Shown one piece after another: positions 32,555 to 42,300 of a stretch of DNA of 64,000 bases. Origin of the DNA: Mumia sp. ZJ1417 (GTDB lineage Bacteria; Actinomycetota; Actinomycetes; Propionibacteriales; Nocardioidaceae); the NCBI RefSeq assembly GCF_014127285.1, contig NZ_CP059901.1, positions 1,488,001-1,552,000 of the forward strand, written 5' to 3'. A model generated the notes under the pieces. That model saw only the letters and a list, made by a program, of their open reading frames with translations, had not been told where the DNA came from and did not search any database. The position numbers were made by a program, and so were the translations under genes. The number at the start of each line of letters is the position of its first letter. The first letter of the stretch is position 1.

Positions 32555-35227
32555 TCATCGGGTCACTTCGAAGGTGCCGTGGGCGCCGCGTTCGGCGTCG
32601 ACCATGACGTGCGACACGAACGGGTAGGTTCCGGGCTCGGGGAAGGTGAGCTCGACGAAGCCACCCTGGGCAGGCCCCAGGCTGAGTGCCTGCGCACCTC
32701 CGTCGCCGTCATCGCGCCGGTCCAGCAGGTAGTCGCCTTCGGCGTACGTGGTGTCGAACTGGCCGCCGACCACATGGAACGAGATCGGCCGGTTGGGGCC
32801 AGCGTCCAAGACCCACACCCTGACCCGCTCCCCGACCTGGGCGCTCAGGGGTGCGTGGTCGTACTGGTTGGCGAAGCCGTTGAACACGACCAGGTCAGGT
32901 TCCTCGGCCGCGAGCTTGGCAACATCGACCTCCCCGCCTTGGTCGCCGAGGTAGAGCTCGGACTGCACCAGCAAGTAGCTGCGATCGACACGCGGCAGGT
33001 CCCGTGGCTCGATCACGACCGCGCCGAAGAGACCGTTGGCGATGTGTGCCGACATTGGCATCGTCGAGCAGTGGTACATCCACACCCCCGCGCGGGTGGC
33101 CCGGAACCGGTAGGTCAGGGACCCACCGGGTGCGATGGTGCGCATCGGACGCTGCGGGGCGAGTGCGCCGGCGTGGAAGTCGATCGAGTGACCGACCGAC
33201 CCGTCATTGGTCAGGGTGATCTCGAACCAGTCGCCAACCCGCCCGTGCAGCACCGGGCCGGGGGAGGTCCCGTCGTAGGTCCACAGACGTTGGGTGACCC
33301 CCGGCGCCACCTCGACCTCGACGTCGCGGACCACGAACGTGCGCCGGTGTACCCGGCTCTTCGACAATGCCGGCAACGCGGCGTCGCGTGCCGCCCAGCC
33401 CGGTGACGGATCGGCCATCAAGTCCAGTTTCTCCGTGGCCGGCGTGGGCTGCGCTTCCGGGTCGTCGTCTGGCGCAGGGGAATCGTCGTCGCTGTGCATA
33501 CCGCCGGGACCGTGCTGGCCGGAGGCGTGACCCTCGGACGTCGCCGCCGGCGCGGAGGGTGCGGTGCCGGAGACATGGACGGTGAGGACCATGCCCATCT
33601 GCTGGTGACCGATGACGGAGCACCATCCGTCGAGGTCGCGACCGACCACGCCGACGTCAACGCGTTTGGTCTGGCCGGGGGAGAGCCGACCGCTGTTTGC
33701 GCCGCTGTCGAGGACCAGGTCGTGGACGTCCTCGTCGTCGGTGTTGGTCAGCACGACCACCAGTCGGTTGCCGGCCGGGACCGAGATGGTGTCGGGGGTG
33801 AAGCGCATGTCGCGGGCCTCGACCTTCACGGTTGTGGTCTCGCCGGTGGCGGCGGCACCGGCCGCGGCGGAGACGGCGTCCCCGGCGCCAATGGCGGCCG
33901 GGTCGACCGCCACGCCCACGGCGACGGCTATCGCCACGGCGGCGAGTCCGGTCGCAGCGAGGCCTGACCTCTGGCCGCTCGGCCGACCCTGAGGCACTCG
34001 AGAGCCAGCCCCGGCAGAAGCCGGGTCGACCTTCGCGCGGCGAGATGCCTTCACGGCCAGGAGCAGCAGCGGCAGCGTGGAGGCCAGCGCACCCAGGACG
34101 AGGATCGAGGCGAGCACCCGGACGGTGCTGGGCACCGGAAGGGCGCAGAGAAGCAGGCCGGCGTTGGTCATCACCAGCCGTAGGGGTGCGCCCCGGTCGA
34201 GGACGGCGTTGGCGGCCCGGACGGGCGTCGGGCCTCCGCCGAGGGCGACCGGGACAAGGTAGGAGAGGGCGCCGAGCAGTACCTGGGCTGCGAAGCCCGC
34301 GGCCAGGAATGGCGTCGCCCAGTCGAACACCTCATCGACGCGCTGCCAGGAGGAGGCGGCACCGATGCCCACCGCGAGGGTGACCATGGTCCCTAGCAGC
34401 CAGGTCAGCCCGGCCAGGACCGACCAGGCCGGGAACGCGGTCGGCGGCTTGCGGCGCAGCGCGTCGACGAACGCGGGTGCGGTCAGGAGCAACCCGGTGA
34501 GGTATCCGGCGATCCCGAGCGCGATGACCGCACGCTGGCCGAGGGCGGCACCACCAGCGGTGAGGAGCACCGAGCCCACCAGCACGGGGAGCGCTCGCGA
34601 CGATGCCCGCTCGGCGCCCTCGGCGATCCGGGTGCGCAGCATGGTCGGCCACAAGGTGATCAGCGTGCCCACCACGGTGAGGCCGACCCAGCCAAGCAGG
34701 TTCACCGCCGCGTGCGCGACGACCAGCCGAGTGTGCCAGGGGTCGTCGAAGCCGCGAGCGAGTGCGGTGCCGAGGCCGGCGCCGACCGGCAGGGAGCACG
34801 CGGCCGCCACGTAGTACCGCACCGAGGGCCCGAACCTGGCAGGCAGCGCGGCACGCAGCTGGCGCAGGATCGTCCAGCCGTGCCAGAGGGCCGCGGAGCC
34901 GACGGCGGACGCACCAAGCAAGGTGAGCGGCCACACACCCGAGGGGACGCCAGCCACCACGAGGATCACGCCGCCGTTGAGCAGCATCAGCCGACGGTTC
35001 TGGCCGCGGCGGTCGTCGTCCGCGGAGTGCAGCAGGGCGTCGGTGAAGTATCTGCTCCAGACGAGGATGGCGTGGCTGACCGCGCCGAGCATGAGCAGGT
35101 GGATCATCAGCCAGCGCGGCGCGGGCACGAACGGGTGCACGACTGCGACCACCACGGTGGCCGCCAACCAGGCCAGCACCGGCAGGTCGCGCAGTGGCCA
35201 GAAGCCACGGCTGCCCCGCTTGGTCAC
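32555..35227 (-). CDS. NirK-type copper protein fused to an N-terminal polytopic membrane domain and an extra cupredoxin
   Basis: 890 residues from GTG 35227, overlapping the upstream stop by 4 bp. Residues 1-395 hold about ten helices with His-bearing segments (HLLMLGAVSHAILVW; VAHAAVNLLGWVGL). Residues 465-552 form a plastocyanin-like type 1 copper site: His502, Cys536, His541, Met546. Residues 620-890 are a two-domain copper nitrite reductase: type 1 ligands His680, Cys720, His728; type 2 ligands His685, His719, His873; active-site Asp683 and His818. The expected axial Met is Leu733. Probable nitrite-to-NO reductase facing outward; the start chosen avoids an upstream shadow frame. Confidence 0.88.
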   Translation of the reverse strand: MTKRGSRGFWPLRDLPVLAWLAATVVVAVVHPFVPAPRWLMIHLLMLGAVSHAILVWSRYFTDALLHSADDDRRGQNRRLMLLNGGVILVVAGVPSGVWPLTLLGASAVGSAALWHGWTILRQLRAALPARFGPSVRYYVAAACSLPVGAGLGTALARGFDDPWHTRLVVAHAAVNLLGWVGLTVVGTLITLWPTMLRTRIAEGAERASSRALPVLVGSVLLTAGGAALGQRAVIALGIAGYLTGLLLTAPAFVDALRRKPPTAFPAWSVLAGLTWLLGTMVTLAVGIGAASSWQRVDEVFDWATPFLAAGFAAQVLLGALSYLVPVALGGGPTPVRAANAVLDRGAPLRLVMTNAGLLLCALPVPSTVRVLASILVLGALASTLPLLLLAVKASRRAKVDPASAGAGSRVPQGRPSGQRSGLAATGLAAVAIAVAVGVAVDPAAIGAGDAVSAAAGAAATGETTTVKVEARDMRFTPDTISVPAGNRLVVVLTNTDDEDVHDLVLDSGANSGRLSPGQTKRVDVGVVGRDLDGWCSVIGHQQMGMVLTVHVSGTAPSAPAATSEGHASGQHGPGGMHSDDDSPAPDDDPEAQPTPATEKLDLMADPSPGWAARDAALPALSKSRVHRRTFVVRDVEVEVAPGVTQRLWTYDGTSPGPVLHGRVGDWFEITLTNDGSVGHSIDFHAGALAPQRPMRTIAPGGSLTYRFRATRAGVWMYHCSTMPMSAHIANGLFGAVVIEPRDLPRVDRSYLLVQSELYLGDQGGEVDVAKLAAEEPDLVVFNGFANQYDHAPLSAQVGERVRVWVLDAGPNRPISFHVVGGQFDTTYAEGDYLLDRRDDGDGGAQALSLGPAQGGFVELTFPEPGTYPFVSHVMVDAERGAHGTFEVTR

Positions 35228-36405
35228 CACGGCCTGCTCATGACCGCTGCTCCCGCCGGGCTCCGTCCGCCGCGGACCGTGCATCCGATAGCGACGGCGA
35301 GGAACGACAGCACGGCCACGATGTTGAGGACCCCCCCGGTGACCCAGGCGCCGTGGCTGCCAAGGGCGTCGCCCACCCAGAGCCGCAACACCAGCGAGGC
35401 GTGCAGAAGCGTGGCTGGCACGATCAGTGCCGGGTGGTAGGGCAGCGGCCGGCGCAGCACCGCGGGGAGGATCACCGGGGCGTGGGCCATGACCATCGAC
35501 AGCGTGAACCCAAGGAACACCGCGTGCAGGACGGCGTCGTAGCGCACGCCCTCCAGGGCCGGACCGCCGAGCAGCCAAATGGCGCCGGCGACGCCCAGCC
35601 AGCAGTACCCGGCCAGCATGCAGCCGGCCATGTAACGGGTCAGGCCCGCAGTGTGGATGGTGCGTCGAGCGACGTCGTGAGCGGCGAGCCAGCCGGTCAG
35701 GGCGATCAGTCCGGCCCCGAGCAGGGCCGTGCCCGGACGCGGCCACAGCAACGCCGCCATCACCGCGGTCACCAGCCCGGAAGCGAGGAGCACCAGCATG
35801 CTGCCCGCCCAGGGGCCCATCGCGATCCGGGCCAGCTCGAGCCGCTCACCGGCGATGGTCAGCACGACGAACCCGACCAGCCACGGTGCCAGGACCGGTA
35901 GAGCGGCGCCGCCCAGCCACAGCACCGCAGACCCGAGGGCGAGCACCGCCCCGAGGGCCTGGACCAGGACCGCGTCGTCGCGCTGACGACGCCACAGCGG
36001 CAGGTACAGACCGACCAGCGCGGCGGAGCCAGCTGCGAGCAGACCTTGCCCGACCACGAGCGGCGCTGGTGAAAGCAGCACCAGGGCGCCGAGGCCGAGC
36101 AGGGCGGGGGCGACGACGCCAAGGGAGCGCCGCAGCGCGACTGCACGCTCCAGGGCGATCAGGGTGCCCACGAAACCGAGGACCATCAGCATGCCGTGTA
36201 CCACGGGCAGCCGGTCGATCTGCACCGGCGCGGGAAGATCGAGGAGCATCAGGGCGGCGTCCAGCCCGGCTAGCAGGGCGATCCCGGCGGAAGCCAGCAA
36301 TGCCGCCCGGGTCACCAGCGAGGCCCGAACCCGGGGAGCGCTGGCGGCGCTTGGGAACCCGGGGGAACTACTTCTGCTGCGAGGGCGGCTGGTGGCGGTG
36401 CTCAT
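35224..36405 (-). CDS. NnrS-like polytopic membrane protein
   Basis: 393 residues, about twelve hydrophobic helices. Recognisable NnrS-like text includes PVVHGMLMVLGFVGTLIALE near 70-90 and HAVFLGFTLSMVMAHAPVIL near 300-320, with conserved histidines that could bind heme or copper. NnrS proteins protect against nitrosative stress in denitrifiers. The ATG overlaps the stop of the regulator gene and the gene's own stop overlaps the NirK-type start, so the three form one tight leftward operon. Confidence 0.85.
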   Translation of the reverse strand: MSTATSRPRSRSSSPGFPSAASAPRVRASLVTRAALLASAGIALLAGLDAALMLLDLPAPVQIDRLPVVHGMLMVLGFVGTLIALERAVALRRSLGVVAPALLGLGALVLLSPAPLVVGQGLLAAGSAALVGLYLPLWRRQRDDAVLVQALGAVLALGSAVLWLGGAALPVLAPWLVGFVVLTIAGERLELARIAMGPWAGSMLVLLASGLVTAVMAALLWPRPGTALLGAGLIALTGWLAAHDVARRTIHTAGLTRYMAGCMLAGYCWLGVAGAIWLLGGPALEGVRYDAVLHAVFLGFTLSMVMAHAPVILPAVLRRPLPYHPALIVPATLLHASLVLRLWVGDALGSHGAWVTGGVLNIVAVLSFLAVAIGCTVRGGRSPAGAAVMSRPW

Positions 36406-37115
36406 CTGTTCCGTCGCATCAGGTGCAAGCGGCACGCGCCGGGCTCAGCGAACGGCAGCAGGTCGGTGCCCTCGGGGTCCGCGCCGTACTCCTCCAGCGC
36501 GCCCTGGGCGAGCCCGAGGTGCACGCCGCAGACGACATCGGGATACTTGTGGGCCGCCTCCAGCAGCGGGCAGCGGGTGAGCCGAACCACCGAGCTGCGG
36601 GCGTCGGCCTGCGGCCCGAAGCCGATCTCGTCGAGCAGGGAGACCACCTCACGCCTAGCCGCAACCGCACTCGGGGACGGTCCGCCGCCCCGCTCGCGTG
36701 CGAGCTCGTGCCCCCACTCCCGTCCGGCGGCGAGCGCGTCGTCGGACGGTGAGGTGCTAGTCGAATGGATCGACGCCGCCAGCGCCGCAGCGAGCCCCGC
36801 GTACTCATGGTCGGCGGCGGCGTCGCTGCCCGTGGCCTCGTACAGCCAGGCCGGACGGCCGCGGCCGTCCGGCTCCGCCGGATAGCGGTGGGCGAGACCC
36901 TGGCGCACCAGTGCGTCGAGGTGTTCGCGGACCGTGTTGGCATGCAGCCTGGAGATGGCGACGAGCGCCGCGAGCGTCGTGGGCTCGGTTTGGGACCGCA
37001 GCGTCTCCAAGAGCGCGGCCCGCGACCTGGACAGCGGCGCACGCTCTCGTCCAGCGCCAGGTCGGGGTCCGTAGCCCGGTGCCGGTCTCGACGGGAGAGG
37101 CCCATTATTTTCCAC
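36402..37115 (-). CDS. Helix-turn-helix regulator with three C-terminal cysteines, possible Fe-S/NO sensor
   Basis: 237 residues from GTG 37115; the frame extends far upstream only as a shadow of the divergent gene. The winged helix is at about 30-95 (LAALVAISRLHANTVREHLD, GLAHRYPAEPDGRGRPAWLY). The C-terminal part has Cys182 (TRCPLLEAA), Cys196 (DVVCGVHLG) and Cys228 (GACRLHL), resembling SufR-type Fe-S regulators. No Shine-Dalgarno precedes the start, so the message may be leaderless. As first gene of the nirK operon and divergent from hemerythrin, it is the likely local controller. Confidence 0.8.
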   Translation of the reverse strand: MENNGPLPSRPAPGYGPRPGAGRERAPLSRSRAALLETLRSQTEPTTLAALVAISRLHANTVREHLDALVRQGLAHRYPAEPDGRGRPAWLYEATGSDAAADHEYAGLAAALAASIHSTSTSPSDDALAAGREWGHELARERGGGPSPSAVAARREVVSLLDEIGFGPQADARSSVVRLTRCPLLEAAHKYPDVVCGVHLGLAQGALEEYGADPEGTDLLPFAEPGACRLHLMRRNR

Positions 37116-37139
37116 GGAGTGCAGTGTAATAAAATTATG
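37103..37139. promoter_or_regulatory. AT-rich dyad between the regulator and hemerythrin genes
   Basis: CATTATTTT (37103-37111) and AAAATTATG (37131-37139) are inverted repeats (8 of 9 match) around 19 nt. This is the most AT-rich spot in the neighbourhood and overlaps the regulator's start codon. TAAAAT (37130-37135) could be a -10 box for the rightward genes. Binding of the Cys-rich regulator here would control both directions. Confidence 0.5.
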
Positions 37140-37178
37140 TCGAGGTTGCCAAACCAGGCCACTGAAGGAGACACGAAC

Positions 37179-37982
37179 ATGTCCGAACTCGTCATCGCCT
37201 CGAGCGAGGCCGACGCCCACGCCGCCGAGGCGATCAAGCAACACCACGCCGCCCTGGCCGGCGCCCTGAGCCTGCGCACCGAGGCGCTGTTGACGGCCGC
37301 CACCCGATGCGATGCCTCCGCGGCCGAAGAGGCTCGCCGGGACCTGGTGGACTGGGGCCGGCACGAACTGATGCCCCATGCCCTGGCCGAGGAGCAGGCG
37401 ATGTACCCGGCCGCGCACGCGACGGTCGAGGGGCACCTGCTGGTCGAGGCGATGCTCGGTGAGCACCAGGTCCTCTCTGGGCTGTTGCGCGAGGTAGCCG
37501 ACTCGGACGACCTGTTGCGTGCCGCCGCGACGGCCACGGCGCTGCGTGCGGTCTTCGACTCCCACCTGACCAAGGAGAACGACCTGGTGGTACCGCTGCT
37601 GGCCGCGACCCCCGAGGTCTCGCTGCATGACCTGCTCGGTGGCATGCATCAACTCCTCGGCGATGCGGCAGAGACCTCGAGCACTGATGCGCTCGACCTC
37701 GACAGCGGCTGCGGTGGCCACACCTGCTCGTGCGGTGAGGTCGACGGCCCCGGGTACCCCGAACTCGATGTGCGGCCCGTCCCGCATGCGATCCGGCACG
37801 CAACGATCTTCGGGGCATTGGAGTCGGTCCAGCCGGGCAACGGCCTGACGCTGATCGCTCCCCACGACCCACTCCCGCTGTTGGACCAGGTGAACCAGCG
37901 CTGGCCAGGGATCTTCTCAGTGGCCTATACCGAACGGGGCCCTGAGGCATGGCGGCTCAACCTGGTTCGTGCCAATGCATGA
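37179..37982 (+). CDS. Hemerythrin-like protein fused to DUF2249
   Basis: 267 residues; AAGGAG 8 nt before ATG. Residues 15-150 form a hemerythrin HHE four-helix bundle with iron-ligand-like His and Glu residues (IKQHHAALAGAL, WGRHELMPHALAEEQ, EHQVLSGLL, SHLTKENDLVVPLL). Residues 190-267 are a DUF2249 domain (ELDVRPVPHAIRHATIF, LTLIAPHDPLPLLDQVN). Proteins of this type are linked to NO and denitrification regulation (RIC/YtfE- and NorV-like contexts). A likely NO or oxygen buffering protein upstream of narK. Confidence 0.88.
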   Translation: MSELVIASSEADAHAAEAIKQHHAALAGALSLRTEALLTAATRCDASAAEEARRDLVDWGRHELMPHALAEEQAMYPAAHATVEGHLLVEAMLGEHQVLSGLLREVADSDDLLRAAATATALRAVFDSHLTKENDLVVPLLAATPEVSLHDLLGGMHQLLGDAAETSSTDALDLDSGCGGHTCSCGEVDGPGYPELDVRPVPHAIRHATIFGALESVQPGNGLTLIAPHDPLPLLDQVNQRWPGIFSVAYTERGPEAWRLNLVRANA

Positions 37983-38055
37983 GAGTGTCCCTGGCGGCAT
38001 TGAGAACAACATCGACCATGGTGGAGATCGAGACGATCTCGGGAGGACGACGACG

Positions 38056-39321
38056 ATGACAACACCCGCCCATGCCGACCGTGTCCGCGAGGGCGTTGGT
38101 TCGCCGTGGCTGATGCTCGCGATGGCCACTCTGGGCTTTGCGGTCAACTTCTGGGCCTGGGCGCTGATCAGCCCGCTCGGACCATTGTTCCGCGACACCG
38201 GCGCCCTCGGCTCGCTCAGCGAGTCCGACGTGGCCCTGTTGGTCGCGGTGCCTGTGATCGTGGGCTCGCTGGGCCGGATCGTGGTTGGCGCGCTGACCGA
38301 CCGGCTCGGCGGCCGGGTGATGTTCCCGATCATCTCGGGCGTGACGATCGTTCCCATCCTGTTCATCGCCTTTTTCGCGCTCGACTCCTACGCGCTGCTG
38401 TTGGTGGGCGGATTCTTCCTGGGCATAGCCGGCACCGCGTTCGCAGTCGGAGTGCCGTTCGTGAACTCCTGGTTTCCCCCTGAGCGCCGGGGCCTGGCGA
38501 TCGGAATCTTCGGCGCCGGCATGGGCGGCACCGCGATCAGCGCCTTGACCACGGTCAAGCTGTTCAACAACGTGAGTTCCAAGGCGCCGTTCTTGATCAC
38601 CGCGGGCGTCTTGGCCCTCTACGCGGTCGCCGCATGGCTGGTCCTGCGCGACGCACCCGGCCGAACCACCCCCACCACCTCGCTGGCCAGCCGACTCGCG
38701 GCCAACGCCAAGCTGCCCATCTCCTGGCAGGCCTGCGTGCTGTACGCCGTCGCCTTCGGCGGGTACGTCGCGTTCTCGGTGTACCTGCCCGCCTACCTCA
38801 AGACCGCCCATGGGCTGACACCGGCAGACGCCGCGAACCGGATGGCCGGCTTCGTCGTGGTCGCCGTGATCATGCGCCCGGTCGGCGGCTGGCTCTCCGA
38901 CCGGTTCGGCTCCATCCCGGTGCTCGCGACCGGCTACGGCGTGGTGGTCGTCTGTGCCGCGGTCTCGGCCGGCACGCCGCCGCTCGACGGTGTCGGCACG
39001 GTGGTCTTCCTCGCCATGGCCGCGGCGCTGGGCAGCGGAAGCGGGGCGACGTTCGCTCTGATCGCCCAGGTGACCGACCCGTCGCGGGTCGGCGGCGTGA
39101 CCGGACTGGTGGGCGCCGCAGGCGGTCTCGGCGGCTTCGTGCCGCCGCTGCTCATGGGCTACGTCTATGGCCGCACCGACTCCTACGCGATCGGCCTCTG
39201 GCTGCTCTCGATCACCGCGGCACTGACTTTGGTCCTGACCCTGACGCTCGTCCGACGCACAGCACGCACCCACGGAGCCACCAACGAGCACACAGTCCCA
39301 GCGACGCCTGCACCTCAGTGA
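38056..39321 (+). CDS. narK: Nitrate/nitrite MFS transporter, NarK type
   Basis: 421 residues, twelve transmembrane helices. The two nitrate-signature Gly-rich helices are present: GGFFLGIAGTAFAVGVPFVN with SWFPPERRGLAIGIFGAG, and GGVTGLVGAAGGLGGFVPPL. Also the MFS loop GALTDRLGGR. It imports nitrate and/or exports nitrite for NarGHI. A weak GGGAGG lies upstream. It starts 73 bp after the hemerythrin gene and is followed by narG after a 51-bp gap, so all may share one message. Confidence 0.93.
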   Translation: MTTPAHADRVREGVGSPWLMLAMATLGFAVNFWAWALISPLGPLFRDTGALGSLSESDVALLVAVPVIVGSLGRIVVGALTDRLGGRVMFPIISGVTIVPILFIAFFALDSYALLLVGGFFLGIAGTAFAVGVPFVNSWFPPERRGLAIGIFGAGMGGTAISALTTVKLFNNVSSKAPFLITAGVLALYAVAAWLVLRDAPGRTTPTTSLASRLAANAKLPISWQACVLYAVAFGGYVAFSVYLPAYLKTAHGLTPADAANRMAGFVVVAVIMRPVGGWLSDRFGSIPVLATGYGVVVVCAAVSAGTPPLDGVGTVVFLAMAAALGSGSGATFALIAQVTDPSRVGGVTGLVGAAGGLGGFVPPLLMGYVYGRTDSYAIGLWLLSITAALTLVLTLTLVRRTARTHGATNEHTVPATPAPQ

Positions 39322-39372
39322 CGACGCACAGAACCACGACAGAATCAGCAGCCCCCACCGTAAGGACGAGAC

Positions 39373-42300
39373 GTGAGCAATGAGACCCACCCCGACGCTC
39401 GGAACGGTCGCGAGATCGGTATGGACGGAGGGCTCAGTGATGCGCTGGTACGCAGCCGACGCTACTTCACCAGGGGGACGGTCTCCGACGACCTACGAGC
39501 GCTGGTCAAGACCGGCGGCCGGGACGCGGACTCGTTCTACCGGGACCGCTGGAGCCACGACAAGGTCGTGCGTTCGACCCACGGCGTGAACTGCACGGGG
39601 TCGTGCTCGTGGAAGGTCTACGTCAAGGACGGGATCATCACCTGGGAGACCCAGCAGACCGACTACCCCTCGGTCGGGCCGGACTCCCCGGAGTACGAGC
39701 CCCGTGGTTGTCCCCGTGGTGCGGCGTTCTCCTGGTACACCTATTCGCCCACGCGGGTGCGCTACCCCTACGTCCGCGGCGTGCTGCTCCAGATGTACCG
39801 CGAGGCCAAGTCCCAGCACGGCGGCGACCCCGTCAAGGCCTGGGCGCACATCGTCGATAACCCCCAGCGCGCCAAGGCCTACAAGTCCGCCCGCGGCAAG
39901 GGCGGCCTGGTCCGGGCCACCTGGGACGAGGCCACCGAGATGGTCGCCGCCGCCTACGTGCACACGATCCAGAAGTGGGGCCCCGACCGGGTCGCCGGCT
40001 TCTCGCCGATCCCGGCGATGTCGATGGTCTCGCACGCCTCCGGCGCGCGGTTCACGTCATTGGTCGGCGGGTCGATGCTGAGCTTCTACGACTGGTATGC
40101 CGACCTGCCGGTGGCCTCTCCTCAGGTCTTCGGTGACCAGACGGACGTCCCGGAGTCTGGAGACTGGTGGGACGCGGGTTATCTGATCATGTGGGGCTCC
40201 AACGTCCCGGTCACCCGCACGCCCGACGCGCACTGGATGGCCGAGGCCCGCTACCGCGGCCAGAAGGTCGTCGTGGTCGCGCCTGACTACGCCGACAACG
40301 TGAAGTTCGCCGACGAGTGGCTGGCCATCGCCCCCGGCACCGACGGCGCCCTGGCGATGTCGATGGGCCACGTCATCCTCAAGGAGTTCTTTGTCGACCG
40401 GCAGACGCCCTACTTCACCGACTACACGAAGAAGTTCACCGACCTGCCCTACCTCGTCTCCCTCGACGAAGTGGCCGACGCGGCGGGCACCTACCGGGCT
40501 GGCAAGTTCCTTACCGCCGCCGACCTGCCCGCGCACGCCGCCGAGGAGAACGCGCATTTCAAGACCGTCCTCCTCGACGCCCGGACCAACCAGCCGGTGG
40601 TGCCCAACGGCTCTCTCGGCGACCGCTACGGAGATGCCGGCGTCGGCAAGTGGAACCTCGACCTCGGAGACGTCGACCCGCGGCTGAGCGTGCTGGAGCC
40701 CGGCTGCGAGACCGTCTCGCTCGAGTTGCCGCGCTTCGACGACGTCGACGGGACACCTGGCTCGCTGCCACGTGACGTCCCGGTGCGCCGCATCGGCGAC
40801 CGCCTGGTCACCACCGTCTTCGACCTGATGCTCGCCCAGTACGGCGTGGGCCGCGACGGCCTCGCCGGCTACGCCACGTCCTACGACGACGCGACGGCGC
40901 CCTACACGCCCGCGTGGCAGGAGTCGATCACCAACGTCCCCGCCTCGGCCGCCGCTCGGATCGCCCGCGAGTTCGCACAGAACGCCGAGGACTCCAAGGG
41001 TCGCTCGATGATCCTGATGGGCGCCGGCACCAACCACTGGTTCCACTCCGACACGATCTACCGCGGCTTCCTCGGGCTGACCACGCTCACCGGCTGCCAG
41101 GGCGTCAACGGCGGCGGCTGGGCGCACTACGTCGGCCAGGAGAAGTGCCGCCCGGTGACCGGCTGGGCCCAACTCGCCTTCGGCCTCGACTGGAACCGTC
41201 CGCCGCGGCAGATGATCCACACCGCCTACTGGTACCTCCACACCGACCAGTTCCGCTACGACACCTTCGGCGCCGACACCGTCGCCGCCAAGACCGGCAG
41301 CGGACTGCTGGCCGGGATGAGCACCGCCGACGTGATCGCCAAGAGCGCGCGCATGGGCTGGATGCCGTCCTACCCGACGTTCAACCGCAACCCGCTCGAC
41401 GTCGCCGACGAGGCGGCCGCAGCCGAGCGGCCGGTCGCCGAGCATGTCGTCGACCAGCTCAAGTCCGGCGACCTGCGGTTCGCCGCCGAAGACCCGGACT
41501 CGCCCGAGAACTTCCCGAGGGTGCTCGCGATCTGGCGAGCCAACCTGCTCGGTTCGTCGGGCAAGGGCAACGAGTACTTCCTCAAGCACCTCCTCGGCAC
41601 CGACAGCTCACTGCGAGCCGGCGAGGCCTCGGAGGGCCAGCGGCCGCAGGAGGTGGAGTGGCACGACGGCGCTCCTGAGGGCAAGCTCGACCTGCTGCTC
41701 ACCCTCGACTTCCGCCAGACCAGCACGACGATCTTCAGCGACGTCGTGCTGCCGGCGGCCACGTGGTACGAGAAGCACGACCTCAACACCACCGACATGC
41801 ACCCGTTCATCCACTCGTTCAACCCCGCGATCGCGCCGCCTTGGCAGACCCGCACCGACTGGGACGCCTGGCAGACGATCGCGACCAAGTTCAGCGAGCT
41901 CGCGGCCGGGCGCCTCGACACTCGCACGGACGTCGTCGCGGTCCCGCTGCTGCACGACACCCCTGACGCGATGGCCAACCCGCACGGCGTGGTACGCGAC
42001 TGGAAGCACGGCGAGTGCGAGCCGATTCCTGGCGTCACGATGCCCAAGATCGTCGAGGTCGAGCGCGACTACACCGCGGTCGGCGACAAGATGCAGGCCC
42101 TCGGGCCGCTGCTCGAGAAGCTCGGCACCACCACCAAGGGCGTCACCTACGACGTCACGAAATCGGTCGACTACCTGCTCCACAAGAACGGAGCCGTCCG
42201 CGGTGGCGCGGCCGACGGTCGTCCCTCCCTGGTCAAGGATGTGCACGCCTGCGAGGCGATCCTGGCCCTGTCGGGAACCACCAACGGCCACCTGGCCACC

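Noticed and set aside
35228-35746. N-terminal extension of the NirK-type protein by 173 residues
   Set aside because: This part is antisense-like Arg/Pro/Gly-rich sequence in another frame of the NnrS-like gene; the GTG at 35227 overlapping the stop is the proper start.
37116-37865. Upstream extension of the Cys-rich regulator frame
   Set aside because: It runs through the divergent hemerythrin gene and has shadow composition.
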